NCBI RefSeq assembly: GCF_014268805.2
Contig: NZ_JABWRF020000001.1
Coordinates: 1,622,001 to 1,686,000, forward strand
From: Pseudomonas farsensis
GTDB lineage: Bacteria > Pseudomonadota > Gammaproteobacteria > Pseudomonadales > Pseudomonadaceae
Length of the DNA stretch: 64,000 bases
Reading direction: 5' to 3'
The translations under genes were made by a program, and so were the position numbers. The notes under the pieces are model-generated. The model searched no databases, was not told the origin of the DNA, and saw only the letters and a list, made by a program, of their open reading frames with translations. This document shows, in pieces, positions 1-7,475 of the stretch; within the stretch, counting starts at the first letter, position 1, and every line of letters begins with the position of its first letter.

Positions 1-237
1 GTTGGCGGTGCTTCGCGGGTGCAGATCGAGGCGCTGGCAACCACCTTGCGCCGCCAATTCCAGCAGTTGGCGGCGCAAACCTGTATTACGCCGGAACCTG
101 TGACCTTGAGTATTGGCGCCAACCTGTTCGACCGTCCTCCGGCAAGCCTGGCTGCGTTGATCGAACAGGGCGACGTGCTGCTGTATGCCTCCAAGCGCAG
201 CGGGCGTGACAGCCTGCAGTTGGTGGACAGCCTGTAG
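1..237 (+). CDS. C-terminal end of a GGDEF-domain protein (probable diguanylate cyclase), 5' truncated
   Basis: The reading frame is open from the first base and ends at a TAG, so only about 78 C-terminal residues are visible. They carry the last part of a GGDEF domain: the beta-strand signature TLSIGAN followed by the helix LIEQGDVLLYASKRSGRD, which matches the usual (A)D-x-A-L-Y-x-A-K-x-x-G-R-(N/D) end of diguanylate cyclases. The catalytic GGDEF loop and any sensor domain lie upstream of the window, so activity cannot be judged. The expected role is synthesis of cyclic di-GMP from two GTP. The canonical Asp and Ala of D-x-A-L-Y are here D and L (GDVLLYASKR), an acceptable variation. Confidence 0.8.
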   Translation, partial: VGGASRVQIEALATTLRRQFQQLAAQTCITPEPVTLSIGANLFDRPPASLAALIEQGDVLLYASKRSGRDSLQLVDSL

Positions 238-280
238 AACGCTGCTGTATTTGGCATCGGAGGCTGATCAATACTGTCCA

Positions 281-384
281 GGCCTCATCGCAGGCTGTCG
301 CCAGCTCCCACAGAGACCGCGTCAGTGCGATATCGGCGTCTGGCTCAACGCCTGTAGGAGCTGGCGACAGCCTGCGATGAGGCC
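281..384. repeat. REP pair (inverted repeat)
   Basis: Two arms of about 30 bases face each other: 281-312, beginning GGCCTCATCGCAGGCTG, and its reverse complement at 355-384, ending CAGCCTGCGATGAGGCC. This is a Pseudomonas REP-type palindromic element in the gap after the GGDEF gene. The same arm sequence recurs near 18230, 25590, 49200 and 49515, which shows it is a dispersed family. Confidence 0.85.
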
Positions 385-419
385 CGAACAGGCGTGCACC
401 AGCCTTGAGACCCTAGCGA

Positions 420-563
420 TCAACCATCCGACTGCTCTTCAGGCGGCACCTGGCCCTCGGGCCACTCCGGTGCTTCTGTTTCAGGCGCAGGTTTGGGCAC
501 AGGCTCACCAGGGTCTTGCGGGACGTCATCAACATACGGGTCGGGGTGCTTGGGGTCGGCCAT
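420..563 (-). CDS. Small hydrophilic Pro/Glu-rich protein (47 aa)
   Basis: On the minus strand an ATG at 563 preceded by GAGGAG opens a 47-codon frame ending at TGA (420-422). The product starts MADPKHPDPYVDD, is rich in Pro, Glu and Asp, and has no hydrophobic stretch or Cys, so it should be a soluble, probably disordered cytoplasmic protein. It lies just downstream of the hemerythrin-like gene on the same strand with about 35 bases between them, so the two may be cotranscribed. Function is unknown. Composition resembles the tiny hydrophilic proteins often found beside stress genes in pseudomonads. The good ribosome-binding site is the main support. Confidence 0.6.
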   Translation of the reverse strand: MADPKHPDPYVDDVPQDPGEPVPKPAPETEAPEWPEGQVPPEEQSDG

Positions 564-598
564 GATCGGCTCCTCGGTGGGCGGCATTCAGGGTTGGC

Positions 599-1063
599 TC
601 AGGCGGCGCGTTGCTCGCCCTTGAGCAGTTTTTTCTGCGCCTCCATGGCCTGGCCCATTGCCTCCAGCGCGTCCTTGCCCAACAGCTTGCGGGCCGTTGG
701 GAACAACTCGCTTTCCTCTTCCTCGATATGGTGTTCGAGCAGCTCCTTCATTACCTTGACGCGGCCGGCAAATTCCACGGTGCCCGTGTCAGTTTCCAGC
801 AGGTCCGGCATCACCAGCGAATCGACGGTGCGGTGTTCTTCCTTGGCTTCGTAGTACATCTTGGCTTCTTCCTTGCCACCGGCCTGTTTGATCGCCGGGT
901 ACAGGATCTCTTCTTCAAGTTGCGTGTGAATGCGCACTTCCTGCTCGATACGCTGCAGCAACTCGGCGCGTTTCTTTACGGCGCGCTCGGTAGTGGCCGA
1001 CAATTCTTCGAGCAGTTTCTTCACCAGCTTGTGGTCGTTGGTCAGCAGTTCGATAGCATTCAT
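599..1063 (-). CDS. Hemerythrin HHE-domain protein
   Basis: This 154-residue protein is a four-helix hemerythrin-like HHE protein expected to bind a di-iron centre and to act in oxygen, nitric oxide or iron sensing or storage. Visible ligand candidates are His11 (TNDHKLVKKLL), His46 and Glu50 (RIHTQLEEE), His77 (EEHRTVD) and His111/His112 with Glu116 (LEHHIEEEE), spaced as in the family. No signal peptide is present, so it is cytoplasmic. The C-terminal region is Lys/Glu rich. It lies upstream of the tiny 420-563 gene on the same strand. The precise physiological role of this subfamily in Pseudomonas is not evident from sequence. Confidence 0.9.
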   Translation of the reverse strand: MNAIELLTNDHKLVKKLLEELSATTERAVKKRAELLQRIEQEVRIHTQLEEEILYPAIKQAGGKEEAKMYYEAKEEHRTVDSLVMPDLLETDTGTVEFAGRVKVMKELLEHHIEEEESELFPTARKLLGKDALEAMGQAMEAQKKLLKGEQRAA

Positions 1064-1284
1064 GAAGCACCTCTGCGGGCTGGGTTGAAATCACGGTTGC
1101 CTAGGGTGGAGTTGGGTGCAAACAGCAAGGTTCAAAAAGGATGATCACCGGCAGGCGTCTGGTGCGCAGTCGCCCGGGCAAGAACCCGCGGTGGCAAAAT
1201 GCCGTATGACCGATTGGTCAAATTAAGTGAATTTTTTCTGCACACGCCTGCTCCATTGACCGTGAATCGATGGAGGAGAGTCCG

Positions 1285-1578
1285 ATGGCGGGACAGCAAC
1301 TGTATGTGATCGAGTACGAGCTACATGGGGAATTCCGGACTTTCATCATCCGGCTGGAGCGCATGGACAATGCCGAAGCCTGGCATTGGGCAAGTTGTGA
1401 CGCCGGGGTGGGGATCATTCCCAGGTTCGGTCAGCACAAGATCAAAAAGGTCAGCCGGCCCATGGCCGAGCGCTATGGTTTAGCCAATGTGCGTTGGCGC
1501 CCATCAGGGCAGGGCCCGGAGTTCGTGGCGCCACCGGTGGATGTGAGGAAATTCTCTACCACCACGGATGACGCCTGA
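1285..1578 (+). CDS. Small conserved Pseudomonas protein, DUF6555-like (97 aa)
   Basis: I chose the ATG at 1285 because GGAGGAG lies just upstream; an in-frame ATG at 1270 would place that site inside the gene. The product begins MAGQQLYVIEYELHG and carries the core EAWHWASCDAGVGIIPRFG followed by a basic stretch (KIKKVSRPMAERYG) and RWRP. I recall this core from a family of small Pseudomonas proteins designated DUF6555. No function, membrane segment or signal peptide is visible. The gene stands alone between minus-strand genes. It could be a small regulatory or stress protein; nothing in the sequence decides this. Confidence 0.7.
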   Translation: MAGQQLYVIEYELHGEFRTFIIRLERMDNAEAWHWASCDAGVGIIPRFGQHKIKKVSRPMAERYGLANVRWRPSGQGPEFVAPPVDVRKFSTTTDDA

Positions 1579-1632
1579 GTCAATCCCGTGCCGGGGGATG
1601 CGCAATCCCCTGGCCTTGTGACTACCGCTGCA

Positions 1633-2136
1633 TCACGCCCGTTCACCGCGCAGCCAGCGCTGGTGGTAATGGGCAAGCTTGCCTAGCCCGTACAGTGCAC
1701 CTTGGTGCATGACTTCTTCGCGTGTGCCAAAAAACCGCTGAGTGCGAGTAAACACCGCCAGTGGCTCCCCGGCGAATGCCCAGGCAAAACACAGGGTGCC
1801 CGGCGCCACGCCACCTTCGGGCGCAGGCCCGGAGACGCCTGTTGTGGCAATGGCAACCGTTGCCTGGCTGTCCTTTAGCGCGCCCAGCGCCATCTCCCAC
1901 GCCACCGCCTCGCTGGTCAGGCCGTATCGCTCGATGGTGACCGGGCTGACTCCGAGCAGGCGCTGCTTGGCGCTGGGGGCGTACACCACATAGCCACTCT
2001 CAAGCACCTCACCGGTGCCGGGCACCTGCGCCAGCAGCGCGACCATGCTGCCGGCGGTGCAGGATTCTGCGGTGGTCAGCAGCAGTTTGTTGGCTTTGAG
2101 GTAGTCGAGTGTTTGCAGTACGGGTGCCGGCGCCAT
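1633..2136 (-). CDS. CinA-family C-terminal-domain protein (nicotinamide-nucleotide amidohydrolase type)
   Basis: The 167-residue product consists only of the CinA C-terminal (PncC-type) domain. That domain deamidates nicotinamide mononucleotide to nicotinate mononucleotide in pyridine-nucleotide salvage. Diagnostic stretches are TTAESCTAGS near the N-terminus (with the family's conserved Ser), GVSPVTIERYGLTSEAVA, and ATTGVSGPAPEGGVAPGTL. Start ATG at 2136 gives MAPAPVLQTLDYLKANK, with a plausible site upstream; the longer frame to 2295 lacks family similarity. The N-terminal molybdopterin-binding half of full-length CinA is absent, as in many stand-alone PncC proteins. A second, housekeeping PncC near recA is expected elsewhere, so this may be a stress paralogue. 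Confidence 0.85.
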   Translation of the reverse strand: MAPAPVLQTLDYLKANKLLLTTAESCTAGSMVALLAQVPGTGEVLESGYVVYAPSAKQRLLGVSPVTIERYGLTSEAVAWEMALGALKDSQATVAIATTGVSGPAPEGGVAPGTLCFAWAFAGEPLAVFTRTQRFFGTREEVMHQGALYGLGKLAHYHQRWLRGERA

Positions 2137-2300
2137 GGTGCGTTCTCGCGAGTTGTTTTGCGATGGACGTGGGATTCGGGGCAATGGTTCAGTGCAGATG
2201 GGTGGCGGCAGATGACCCATGGGCAGTTGCGCTGAACTTTGTGCAGAGCGGTGGCTTCCTCTAATGACAGAGGCAAAACCCCTGAGCAGGAGCAAAGAGC

Positions 2301-2534
2301 ATGAATGAACCCGTGACGTATTTCTGGATCGCCCTGGTGGTGATCATTTTGTTGATCGATGTGTGGGCAATTGTCAGCGTGTTTCGCAGTGACAAGTCCG
2401 ACGCTACCAAGATCATGTGGGCGTTGGTGCTGGTTGCGTTGCCTGTGGTCGGCCTGGGTATCTGGGGCATCGCAGGGCCACGCGGCATCAAGCGCGGCAC
2501 CGGGCCGACGTCGCCAGAACACAGCAAAGGGTAG
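2301..2534 (+). CDS. Small inner-membrane protein with PLDc_N-type domain
   Basis: The 77-residue product has two transmembrane helices (about residues 6-27 and 40-60) joined by a short polar loop (VFRSDKSDATKIMWALV), the layout of the phospholipase D N-terminal (PLDc_N) helical domain. It has no phospholipase HKD motif, so it is a stand-alone membrane module rather than an enzyme. A GAGCAGGAGC stretch precedes the ATG. It is followed after 9 bases by the small gene 2544-2714, probably in one transcript. Function is unknown; such proteins are common beside stress-response genes. Confidence 0.8.
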   Translation: MNEPVTYFWIALVVIILLIDVWAIVSVFRSDKSDATKIMWALVLVALPVVGLGIWGIAGPRGIKRGTGPTSPEHSKG

Positions 2535-2543
2535 GAGGGCACC

Positions 2544-2714
2544 ATGAGCAAGCCAGACCAGAAACCAGACACACAAGGTGAGCAGGAGCGAGACAACGAC
2601 GCCCGGCGCCCGGACGGCTCTACCGGTACGGGCCATGATTCCACCGCGCAGAAAGCTGCGCGAGGGCACGGCGAGCGCAAGCCGAAGGATCCGGACCGGG
2701 CTTGGGAGGGGTAG
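2544..2714 (+). CDS. Small hydrophilic basic/acidic protein (56 aa)
   Basis: An ATG at 2544 preceded by GTAGGAGGG opens a 56-codon frame ending in TAG. The product starts MSKPDQKPDTQGEQERDND and ends KPKDPDRAWEG. It is made almost only of charged and polar residues, with no hydrophobic core, so it is probably disordered. It follows the PLDc_N gene by 9 bases and is likely its operon partner. The excellent ribosome-binding site and close spacing support it as a real gene. Function is unknown. Confidence 0.65.
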   Translation: MSKPDQKPDTQGEQERDNDARRPDGSTGTGHDSTAQKAARGHGERKPKDPDRAWEG

Positions 2715-2768
2715 GCTGTGCCCAATCTCAGGCCCATACATCCCCCTGTGGCAAACGTGCTGTTTGTG

Positions 2769-2893
2769 GCGAGCGGGCTTGCCCCGCGTTGGGCTGCGAA
2801 GCAGCCCTCGCACAGCTCTATTGCGAGATCTATGCCGACAATTGAGTATTCAGGGCTGCTTTGCAGCCCAACGCGGGGCAAGACCGCTCGCCG
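2769..2893. repeat. REP pair with long hairpin arms
   Basis: The left arm (2769-2807, starting GCGAGCGGGCTTGCCCCGCG) and right arm (2852-2893, ending GCAAGACCGCTCGC) are inverted copies that include a GGGCTGC-gaagc-GCAGCCC sub-stem. The 2703-2785 stretch leading into it resembles 4543-4640 on the far side of the AT-rich islet. Confidence 0.85.
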
Positions 2894-2989
2894 CGACGAC
2901 TGCGCTAGGCTCTCAGCGATAAGGGCGGATCACGTTGCAGACGAGGATGGAGTACCGTCACAGAGGGTGTAGCGGCTTACCTCCAAGGT

Positions 2990-3369
2990 TAGCGAAATTC
3001 TTATTTAGCGGCTTGTAGTCAGCGGCTATCGCGGGCAAAGCGAGATAAAAATTAAAATCCATCCGAATATATATGTAGGTCATCAGGTTTCCAACTGAGT
3101 GTAATTTCTGATCTGGTTAAATTGTGGTTTTCGGCGGCGTCTACGTCATTGAAATAATTTGAAAAATTGTTCTTCTGAAAAAAAGGTATTCCGATACGTT
3201 TCAATGTGCGCGTGCGGTGCGCGAAAGGTATTGGAAGGCACCCTTGGAAAGCGTTGCCTTGGAGGTCTGATTAGTCGTTGCGCCAGCGGACTTAATGGCT
3301 GCGGTTCCAGGTATATGAGAAAGTGAATTCTGTGGTGAACTGATAGTTGCTGTGTATGGGGGTTCAAGT
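2990..3369. other. AT-rich non-coding stretch at the left of the islet
   Basis: About 370 bases with clearly lower GC than the surroundings. No frame with a plausible start, ribosome-binding site and codon use was found. A forward frame near 3200-3270 reads like a degenerate C-terminus (QCARAVRERYWKAPLES, then a stop), which may be the remnant of a displaced gene. The stretch presumably holds the promoter for the two secreted-protein genes that follow. Confidence 0.5.
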
Positions 3370-3798
3370 ATGAAGGGCGGATTAGTATACTTTTATTTTG
3401 TGGTTGCGATGGTGTTCTGTGGAAATTTACAGGCAGGTGTTGGGATGTTTTCCCGCGCGAACTGTGTGGCTGGTTTCAATGAGTCGGTCAGTTGGGATCC
3501 TATACAAATGTGGATGTTGGCTACAGACTCGATGCAAACCAACGAGCTTACTGGTGAGTATCGTTTCTTCGAGGCCGAGGAAACGTTGACTGGCCGCTCG
3601 TACGCAGGCTGCGGGTTTTGCGGTAATAGTGGTTGGTATGTGGAGGGTACCCACTGGGCGGGTATGCAAGATAAAGAGAGCGATAATAAATATCTGACGG
3701 AGGAGATCTGTGAGAATGGATGGACGCCGCAAAGTATAGCTCATGTAACGCCATGTAAGAGTACCGAGGCTACGTCCTGTAACTTGTCGGAGTGGTGA
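3370..3798 (+). CDS. Unknown secreted Cys-rich protein in AT-rich islet
   Basis: Using the ATG at 3370, the 142-residue product starts MKGGLVYFYFVVAMVFCG and continues NLQAGVG, a signal peptide with probable cleavage after LQA. The mature part holds seven Cys (among them CGFC and two near CKSTEATSC), consistent with disulfide bonding in the periplasm or outside the cell. No known domain is recognised. Codon use (ATA, AGA-type and AT-ending codons) and base composition differ from neighbours, which points to horizontal acquisition. The next gene starts 1 base after its stop, so the two form an operon. Toxin, bacteriocin-like or surface roles are possible but not shown. Confidence 0.75.
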   Translation: MKGGLVYFYFVVAMVFCGNLQAGVGMFSRANCVAGFNESVSWDPIQMWMLATDSMQTNELTGEYRFFEAEETLTGRSYAGCGFCGNSGWYVEGTHWAGMQDKESDNKYLTEEICENGWTPQSIAHVTPCKSTEATSCNLSEW

Positions 3799-3799
3799 T

Positions 3800-4459
3800 A
3801 TGAGAAATAAGTTGTTTGTTGTGCTGTTTGTTGTGCTGTTTGTTTTTGTTCCATCGTTTGCTTTTGCTAAGTTAGAGATTGAGCCGCTTACCGGCAACGC
3901 AAGGTTTGAGAAGCGCCTCGAGGCTATGCGCTCTTCGGTAAGCGCAAGGTCGGTTAAAGCACCTGAGTTCCCAACTTTTGAACAATTTAATGAAGCGGTA
4001 TCTAAGGCAAAATTTGAGTCTGGGAGGCGGAATGAACAAGTGGTTCTAGAGTCTCCTTCTAGGACGATGATCGAGAAACTGGGTTGTAAGCTTGAGAATC
4101 AGGCGCCCTCTGGCGTGGAGAAAAAAGGAGGGGGATTGAATGGTGTGATGTCTGTATATTTGTGTGCGAACAGCTATTTGGTTAGCTATGAAAGCGATTA
4201 TAAAGTGCCGTTGACTCAGAAAGTAATAATTTTTGATGATGATTATGTGAAGAAGCAAGAGCGTGGCAGTCCCTTGATAAAAGAGGCTGTGGCGACGCGT
4301 GGAAATACTAGGTTTACTAGTATCCGATGGCTGAACGCTGATAATGAGATCAAGTATGAGATTTTTGCGGATCTTGGAAAATCTAATGATGCCAAGCTTG
4401 AAAAATCTTTGAAAGACGGCCTAAAGGAAATTGCCATTAAACTCAGTCCAGTAGAGTAA
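3800..4459 (+). CDS. Unknown secreted protein, partner of the upstream islet gene
   Basis: The 219-residue product begins MRNKLFVVLFVVLFVFVP followed by SFAFA, a strong signal peptide with a likely cleavage site after FAFA. The mature part is charged (many Lys/Glu) and has two Cys (KLGCKLEN and VYLCANS), which could pair. No conserved domain is recognised. The second half (VPLTQKVIIFDDDYVKKQE) looks like alternating strands. The DNA is AT-rich. It is coupled to the preceding gene (1-base gap), so the two products probably act together in the periplasm or outside the cell, for example as effector and binding or protective partner; this is inference only. Confidence 0.75.
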   Translation: MRNKLFVVLFVVLFVFVPSFAFAKLEIEPLTGNARFEKRLEAMRSSVSARSVKAPEFPTFEQFNEAVSKAKFESGRRNEQVVLESPSRTMIEKLGCKLENQAPSGVEKKGGGLNGVMSVYLCANSYLVSYESDYKVPLTQKVIIFDDDYVKKQERGSPLIKEAVATRGNTRFTSIRWLNADNEIKYEIFADLGKSNDAKLEKSLKDGLKEIAIKLSPVE

Positions 4460-4596
4460 GTGCTGCTGAGAGCTACGAGGTGTGCGGGCGGGGGTGTCAA
4501 AGCACCTTTTTATTGCCGATCAGGTATCCCGACCAGTCTTGGGAGGGAGGAGGCCAGGCCTGCTGTGCCCATTCTCAGGTTCGGGCATACCCTTTT

Positions 4597-4641
4597 GGCG
4601 AGCGGGCTGTTTGTGGCGAGCGAGGCAAGCCCGCTCGCCAC
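4597..4641. repeat. REP element right of the islet
   Basis: Contains GGCGAGCGGGCT at 4597, GTGGCGAGCGAGGCAAGC and the inverted copy CCCGCTCGCCA ending at 4641. Upstream sequence 4543-4596 (with CTGTGCCCATTCTCAGG) matches the corresponding leader at 2715-2735. The stretch 4460-4760 otherwise holds no gene that I can support. Confidence 0.7.
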
Positions 4642-4760
4642 GAAAGCAGGGCTCCGCACGATAACCAGAGAGTGAGGGGTTAACCACTGAGTCGATTGCA
4701 CTGAATCTTTGCCACTGCCCATGCTTCTACTCCAGGTCACCCTGTCACTGGAGCCTGCGC

Positions 4761-5285
4761 GTGCCGCGGATCATCACCCCGACCACCCCCGAAGAGGAGG
4801 TCAACGAACACAATGCCCGGATGTTTGGCTCGCCCAAGGAGCGGCTGGACTTCTATCGGCGCGAGATCCAATACGAAACCAGCATCCTGGCCAACCGCAC
4901 TGACGCCTACCTTGCCGCGCAGTCCTTCCTGGTCATCGCCTTTGTGTCGGCCATGGGCAACCTCAACGAAAGCTGGGGCGAGATGTTCACCCTGATGGTT
5001 CCAGCGTTCCTGGCAGCGCTCGGCGTGCTCAGCTCGCTCAACGCCTGGCCAGGCATCCGCGCGGCCTACCGCATCATCGATCACTGGCAGGTCAAGCAAA
5101 GCAACCTGCTGCGCAGCGAGCCGCTGATGGGGCTTGCGTATGATGAATCGCCGTTGTTCAGCGAAGCCGAAACCTCCCGCGACGGGCACCGCAAGTCGCT
5201 GATGTTCTCGCTGCGCACGCCGTGGATCTTCCTTGGTTTCTGGGTGCTGTTGGGCGGCTATGCAGTGTTCATTCAGCTGGCCTGA
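4761..5285 (+). CDS. Predicted inner-membrane protein of unknown function
   Basis: The start is GTG at 4761 (GTGCCGCGGATC). The 174-residue product has a charged N-terminal half (about residues 1-50, EEEVNEHNARMFGSPKER and DFYRREIQYETSIL), then two hydrophobic segments (about 52-66 and 75-95), a polar middle and a final transmembrane helix (about 152-172, [16 protein letters not shown]). This is the profile of a small integral membrane protein with a cytoplasmic N-terminus. No family is recognised. It converges with, and overlaps by 13 bases, the 3' end of the SMP-30 gene on the opposite strand. Confidence 0.7.
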   Translation: MPRIITPTTPEEEVNEHNARMFGSPKERLDFYRREIQYETSILANRTDAYLAAQSFLVIAFVSAMGNLNESWGEMFTLMVPAFLAALGVLSSLNAWPGIRAAYRIIDHWQVKQSNLLRSEPLMGLAYDESPLFSEAETSRDGHRKSLMFSLRTPWIFLGFWVLLGGYAVFIQLA

Positions 5286-6373
5286 GTGCTCGGCAGCCTT
5301 GCGCCGCGCGTATTGACGTACAGCGCATAGATCGAGCGGGAACTGGCCATGAACAGGCGGTTGCCAGCAGCGCCGCCGAAGCACAGGTTCGCGCAGCGCT
5401 CCGGCAAGTGGATATGGCCGATAGCGACCCCTTGCGGGTTGAATACCCGTACCCCATCGAGCAGCTCCGGGTTGGCTTCTTTAACGCCCGGGCTGCCCCA
5501 GCCGCACCACAGGTTGCCGTCTTCATCGCACTTCATGCCGTCCAGCGCGCCGAAACCTGTGCCCTCGATGTGCTTGCGGCGCTCGCCCAGCGTGCCGTCG
5601 GCATTGACCGTATAAGCCCACACCAGCCGATTGGGCTTGGCGCGTGCCTCGATCACATACAAGCTTTTTTCGTCAGGCGAGAAACACAGGCCGTTCGGCC
5701 CGGAGAAGTCCTTGATGACCTGCGTCACCTTCAGGCTCTGGCCGTCAATCCGGTACACAGCGTCCGGCAGCTCTGGCTTGAGCTTGTGGCCCTCATAGTT
5801 GTTGCCCATCTGGAACGGCGGGTCGGTAAACCACACCGAACCATCGCTCTTGACTACCACGTCGTTGGGCGAGTTGAAGCGTTTGCCTTCGAAATGGTCG
5901 GCCAGCACCGTAATGCTGCCATCGTGCTCGGTGCGAGTGACGCGGCGCCCTTCGCTGCTGGTGGTGGAGCCTTCGCAGACGATCAGGCGGCCCTGCAGGT
6001 CGCGCGCAAGGCCATTGGAATAGTTGGAATTGTGCCGGTAGACGCCCAGGCTTTCGCTGATTTCGTCCCAACGCATGATGCGGTTGTTGGGTACGTCGCT
6101 GAACAGCAGGTAACGTCCGTCGCCCACCCACAATGGGCCTTCGGCCCAGTACATGCCGGTGGCCAGGCGCTCGACGCCTGCGTTGAAGATGCGGTACTGG
6201 GTGAAGCTGTCGTCTATCACCTCGATCATCGGATCGGGGTAGCGCTGGCTGATGGCCTCGCCTGCAAGGGCGATACGCGGCAGGCTGGCAGCGCCAGCAG
6301 CAACGGCTGCCAGGGTCAACGATTGCTTCAGGAAGTGACGGCGGTCTGGGGACTGTGACGGGCGAGAGGGCAT
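5273..6373 (-). CDS. Tat-exported SMP-30/gluconolactonase-family protein
   Basis: The 366-residue product starts with a twin-arginine signal ([20 protein letters not shown], cleavage near IALA), so it is exported folded to the periplasm. The rest is a six-bladed beta-propeller of the SMP-30/gluconolactonase/LRE family. Typical stretches are [20 protein letters not shown], the Asn/Asp metal-site motif [38 protein letters not shown] and [16 protein letters not shown]. Members hydrolyse sugar or other lactones with a divalent metal. The actual substrate is unknown; no sugar operon is adjacent. It is monocistronic, converging with the membrane protein gene. Confidence 0.88.
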   Translation of the reverse strand: MPSRPSQSPDRRHFLKQSLTLAAVAAGAASLPRIALAGEAISQRYPDPMIEVIDDSFTQYRIFNAGVERLATGMYWAEGPLWVGDGRYLLFSDVPNNRIMRWDEISESLGVYRHNSNYSNGLARDLQGRLIVCEGSTTSSEGRRVTRTEHDGSITVLADHFEGKRFNSPNDVVVKSDGSVWFTDPPFQMGNNYEGHKLKPELPDAVYRIDGQSLKVTQVIKDFSGPNGLCFSPDEKSLYVIEARAKPNRLVWAYTVNADGTLGERRKHIEGTGFGALDGMKCDEDGNLWCGWGSPGVKEANPELLDGVRVFNPQGVAIGHIHLPERCANLCFGGAAGNRLFMASSRSIYALYVNTRGARLPSTQAS

Positions 6374-6488
6374 TGGGAAATCCTGATTGTTCTTATAGGG
6401 ACGCTCCGGCGCAGGCGCGCGGCTAGCCAGCCGGGTGCGCGAGCAATCATCAGGATTTTTGCAAGTCGCGTCAAATGACGTCGTACAA

Positions 6489-6638
6489 CTATGGGCTGGA
6501 CTGGGGTTTGCTACCGCTCATCCACAGCCCGCCCGGCAGGCCGCCGCTCAGCACCACCAACCATGGTCGCAGCCTCCAGAACATCAAGGCAACCAAGGCC
6601 AGCAGCGCCAGGGCAGCGTCTTGCGGTGTGTGATTCAT
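6489..6638 (-). CDS. Possible small membrane protein (49 aa)
   Basis: An ATG at 6638 opens a 49-codon frame (MNHTPQDAALALLALVALMF, then WRLRPWLVVLSGGLPGG) ending TAG. It contains one clear transmembrane helix and a second weaker hydrophobic segment, separated by a basic turn. The upstream CGGAGCC is only a fair ribosome-binding site. No homologue is recalled, and the region 6390-6820 holds nothing else that I can support. It could be a genuine small membrane protein or a chance frame. Confidence 0.4.
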   Translation of the reverse strand: MNHTPQDAALALLALVALMFWRLRPWLVVLSGGLPGGLWMSGSKPQSSP

Positions 6639-6818
6639 CGAGGCTCCGAGAAAGGCTGCAAAAAAGTGAGCAGCGGCCCAGGGACCGCCTGCGCTGCGCG
6701 CACTCAGCCACTTGCGCCTGGCCAGGAACTCTTCGCGAAAATAGCCCAGGTGTGTAACGGGGGGCGGGCAAGCGGTCAGCCCCAGGCGCAGGAAGATCAG
6801 AAAAACCGCCCAAGGGTT

Positions 6819-6952
6819 AATGCTAGTCAGTTAGGCCCATCGCGGGGCAAGCCCGCTCCCACGAAGGCACTGTTCATACATTCTGTGGGAGCGGGCTTGC
6901 CCCGCGATGGGCCGCGAAGCGGCCCCTATGGGCTTAATTGACTGGCATTAGC
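6819..6952. repeat. Long nested inverted repeat with REP pair
   Basis: The outer arms (TGCTAGTCAGTTAGGCCCAT at 6821-6840 and an imperfect inverse, ATGGGCTTAATTGACTGGCA, at 6929-6948) enclose two facing REP copies (CGCGGGGCAAGCCCGCTCCCAC and its inverse) and a GGCCGCGAAGCGGCC stem. The composite could fold into a single 130-base hairpin. Confidence 0.8.
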
Positions 6953-7013
6953 CCATAGGGCTGTGTTGCGCATCGGTCATGGGGCACCTGAGAAGTCATG
7001 CCGTTAGTAAGAC

Positions 7014-7337
7014 TTAAAGCTGCGCAGATCCGGGGAGACGAGCGGGCGCGTCTTTGCCTGCGTGGATCTGCAATTCCTGCGCGATGAACGCAGCGATCAG
7101 CGCCCGATATACTTTTTCAACCACGTCTGAACTGGCCCCGGATTCCACGGCCATTGCGCGAACTTTGCCGATCACCTGCTCAACCCGAGCCGGCGCCCGC
7201 ACGTCATCGGTGGTCTGCTTGAAGGCCGCAGCCTGGTTGACCAGATTGCCGCGTCTTGCGAGTAGGGCGACGATCGAACGGTCGATTTCATCGATGTGTT
7301 GCCGGACTTCGTCCAGCGAGGTGCAACGTACTTCCAT
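7014..7337 (-). CDS. Chorismate mutase family protein (AroQ/PchB type)
   Basis: I chose the ATG at 7337 (MEVRCTSLDEVRQHIDEIDR), giving 107 residues. The pattern L-x-x-V-R-x-x-I-D-x-I-D-R-x-I-V-x-L-L-A-x-R is the AroQ signature. The basic residue after VNQAAAFKQTTDDVRAP and the C-terminal RALIAAFIAQELQ complete the all-helical fold. AroQ proteins convert chorismate to prephenate; PchB relatives also split isochorismate to salicylate and pyruvate. No pch genes are adjacent, so salicylate synthesis is not indicated. A bifunctional PheA is expected elsewhere, so this is probably an auxiliary mutase. No signal peptide is seen with this start. Confidence 0.85.
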   Translation of the reverse strand: MEVRCTSLDEVRQHIDEIDRSIVALLARRGNLVNQAAAFKQTTDDVRAPARVEQVIGKVRAMAVESGASSDVVEKVYRALIAAFIAQELQIHAGKDAPARLPGSAQL

Positions 7338-7475
7338 GTGCAGGGCTCCGTTTCGAGTGTCTGTGCGCTTGGGAGAGTGCCACAGTGTGACGTATTCTGC
7401 GCACGTTCCACATCTCAGGTCCGAGGGATCGAGCCATGCCTGTTTGGCTGCCACTGTAGCGCGCAGTTGTACGCT

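Noticed and set aside
3146..3367. Minus-strand frame of 73 codons left of the islet
   Set aside because: Implausible composition, no ribosome-binding site, and it covers the expected promoter of the secreted-protein genes.
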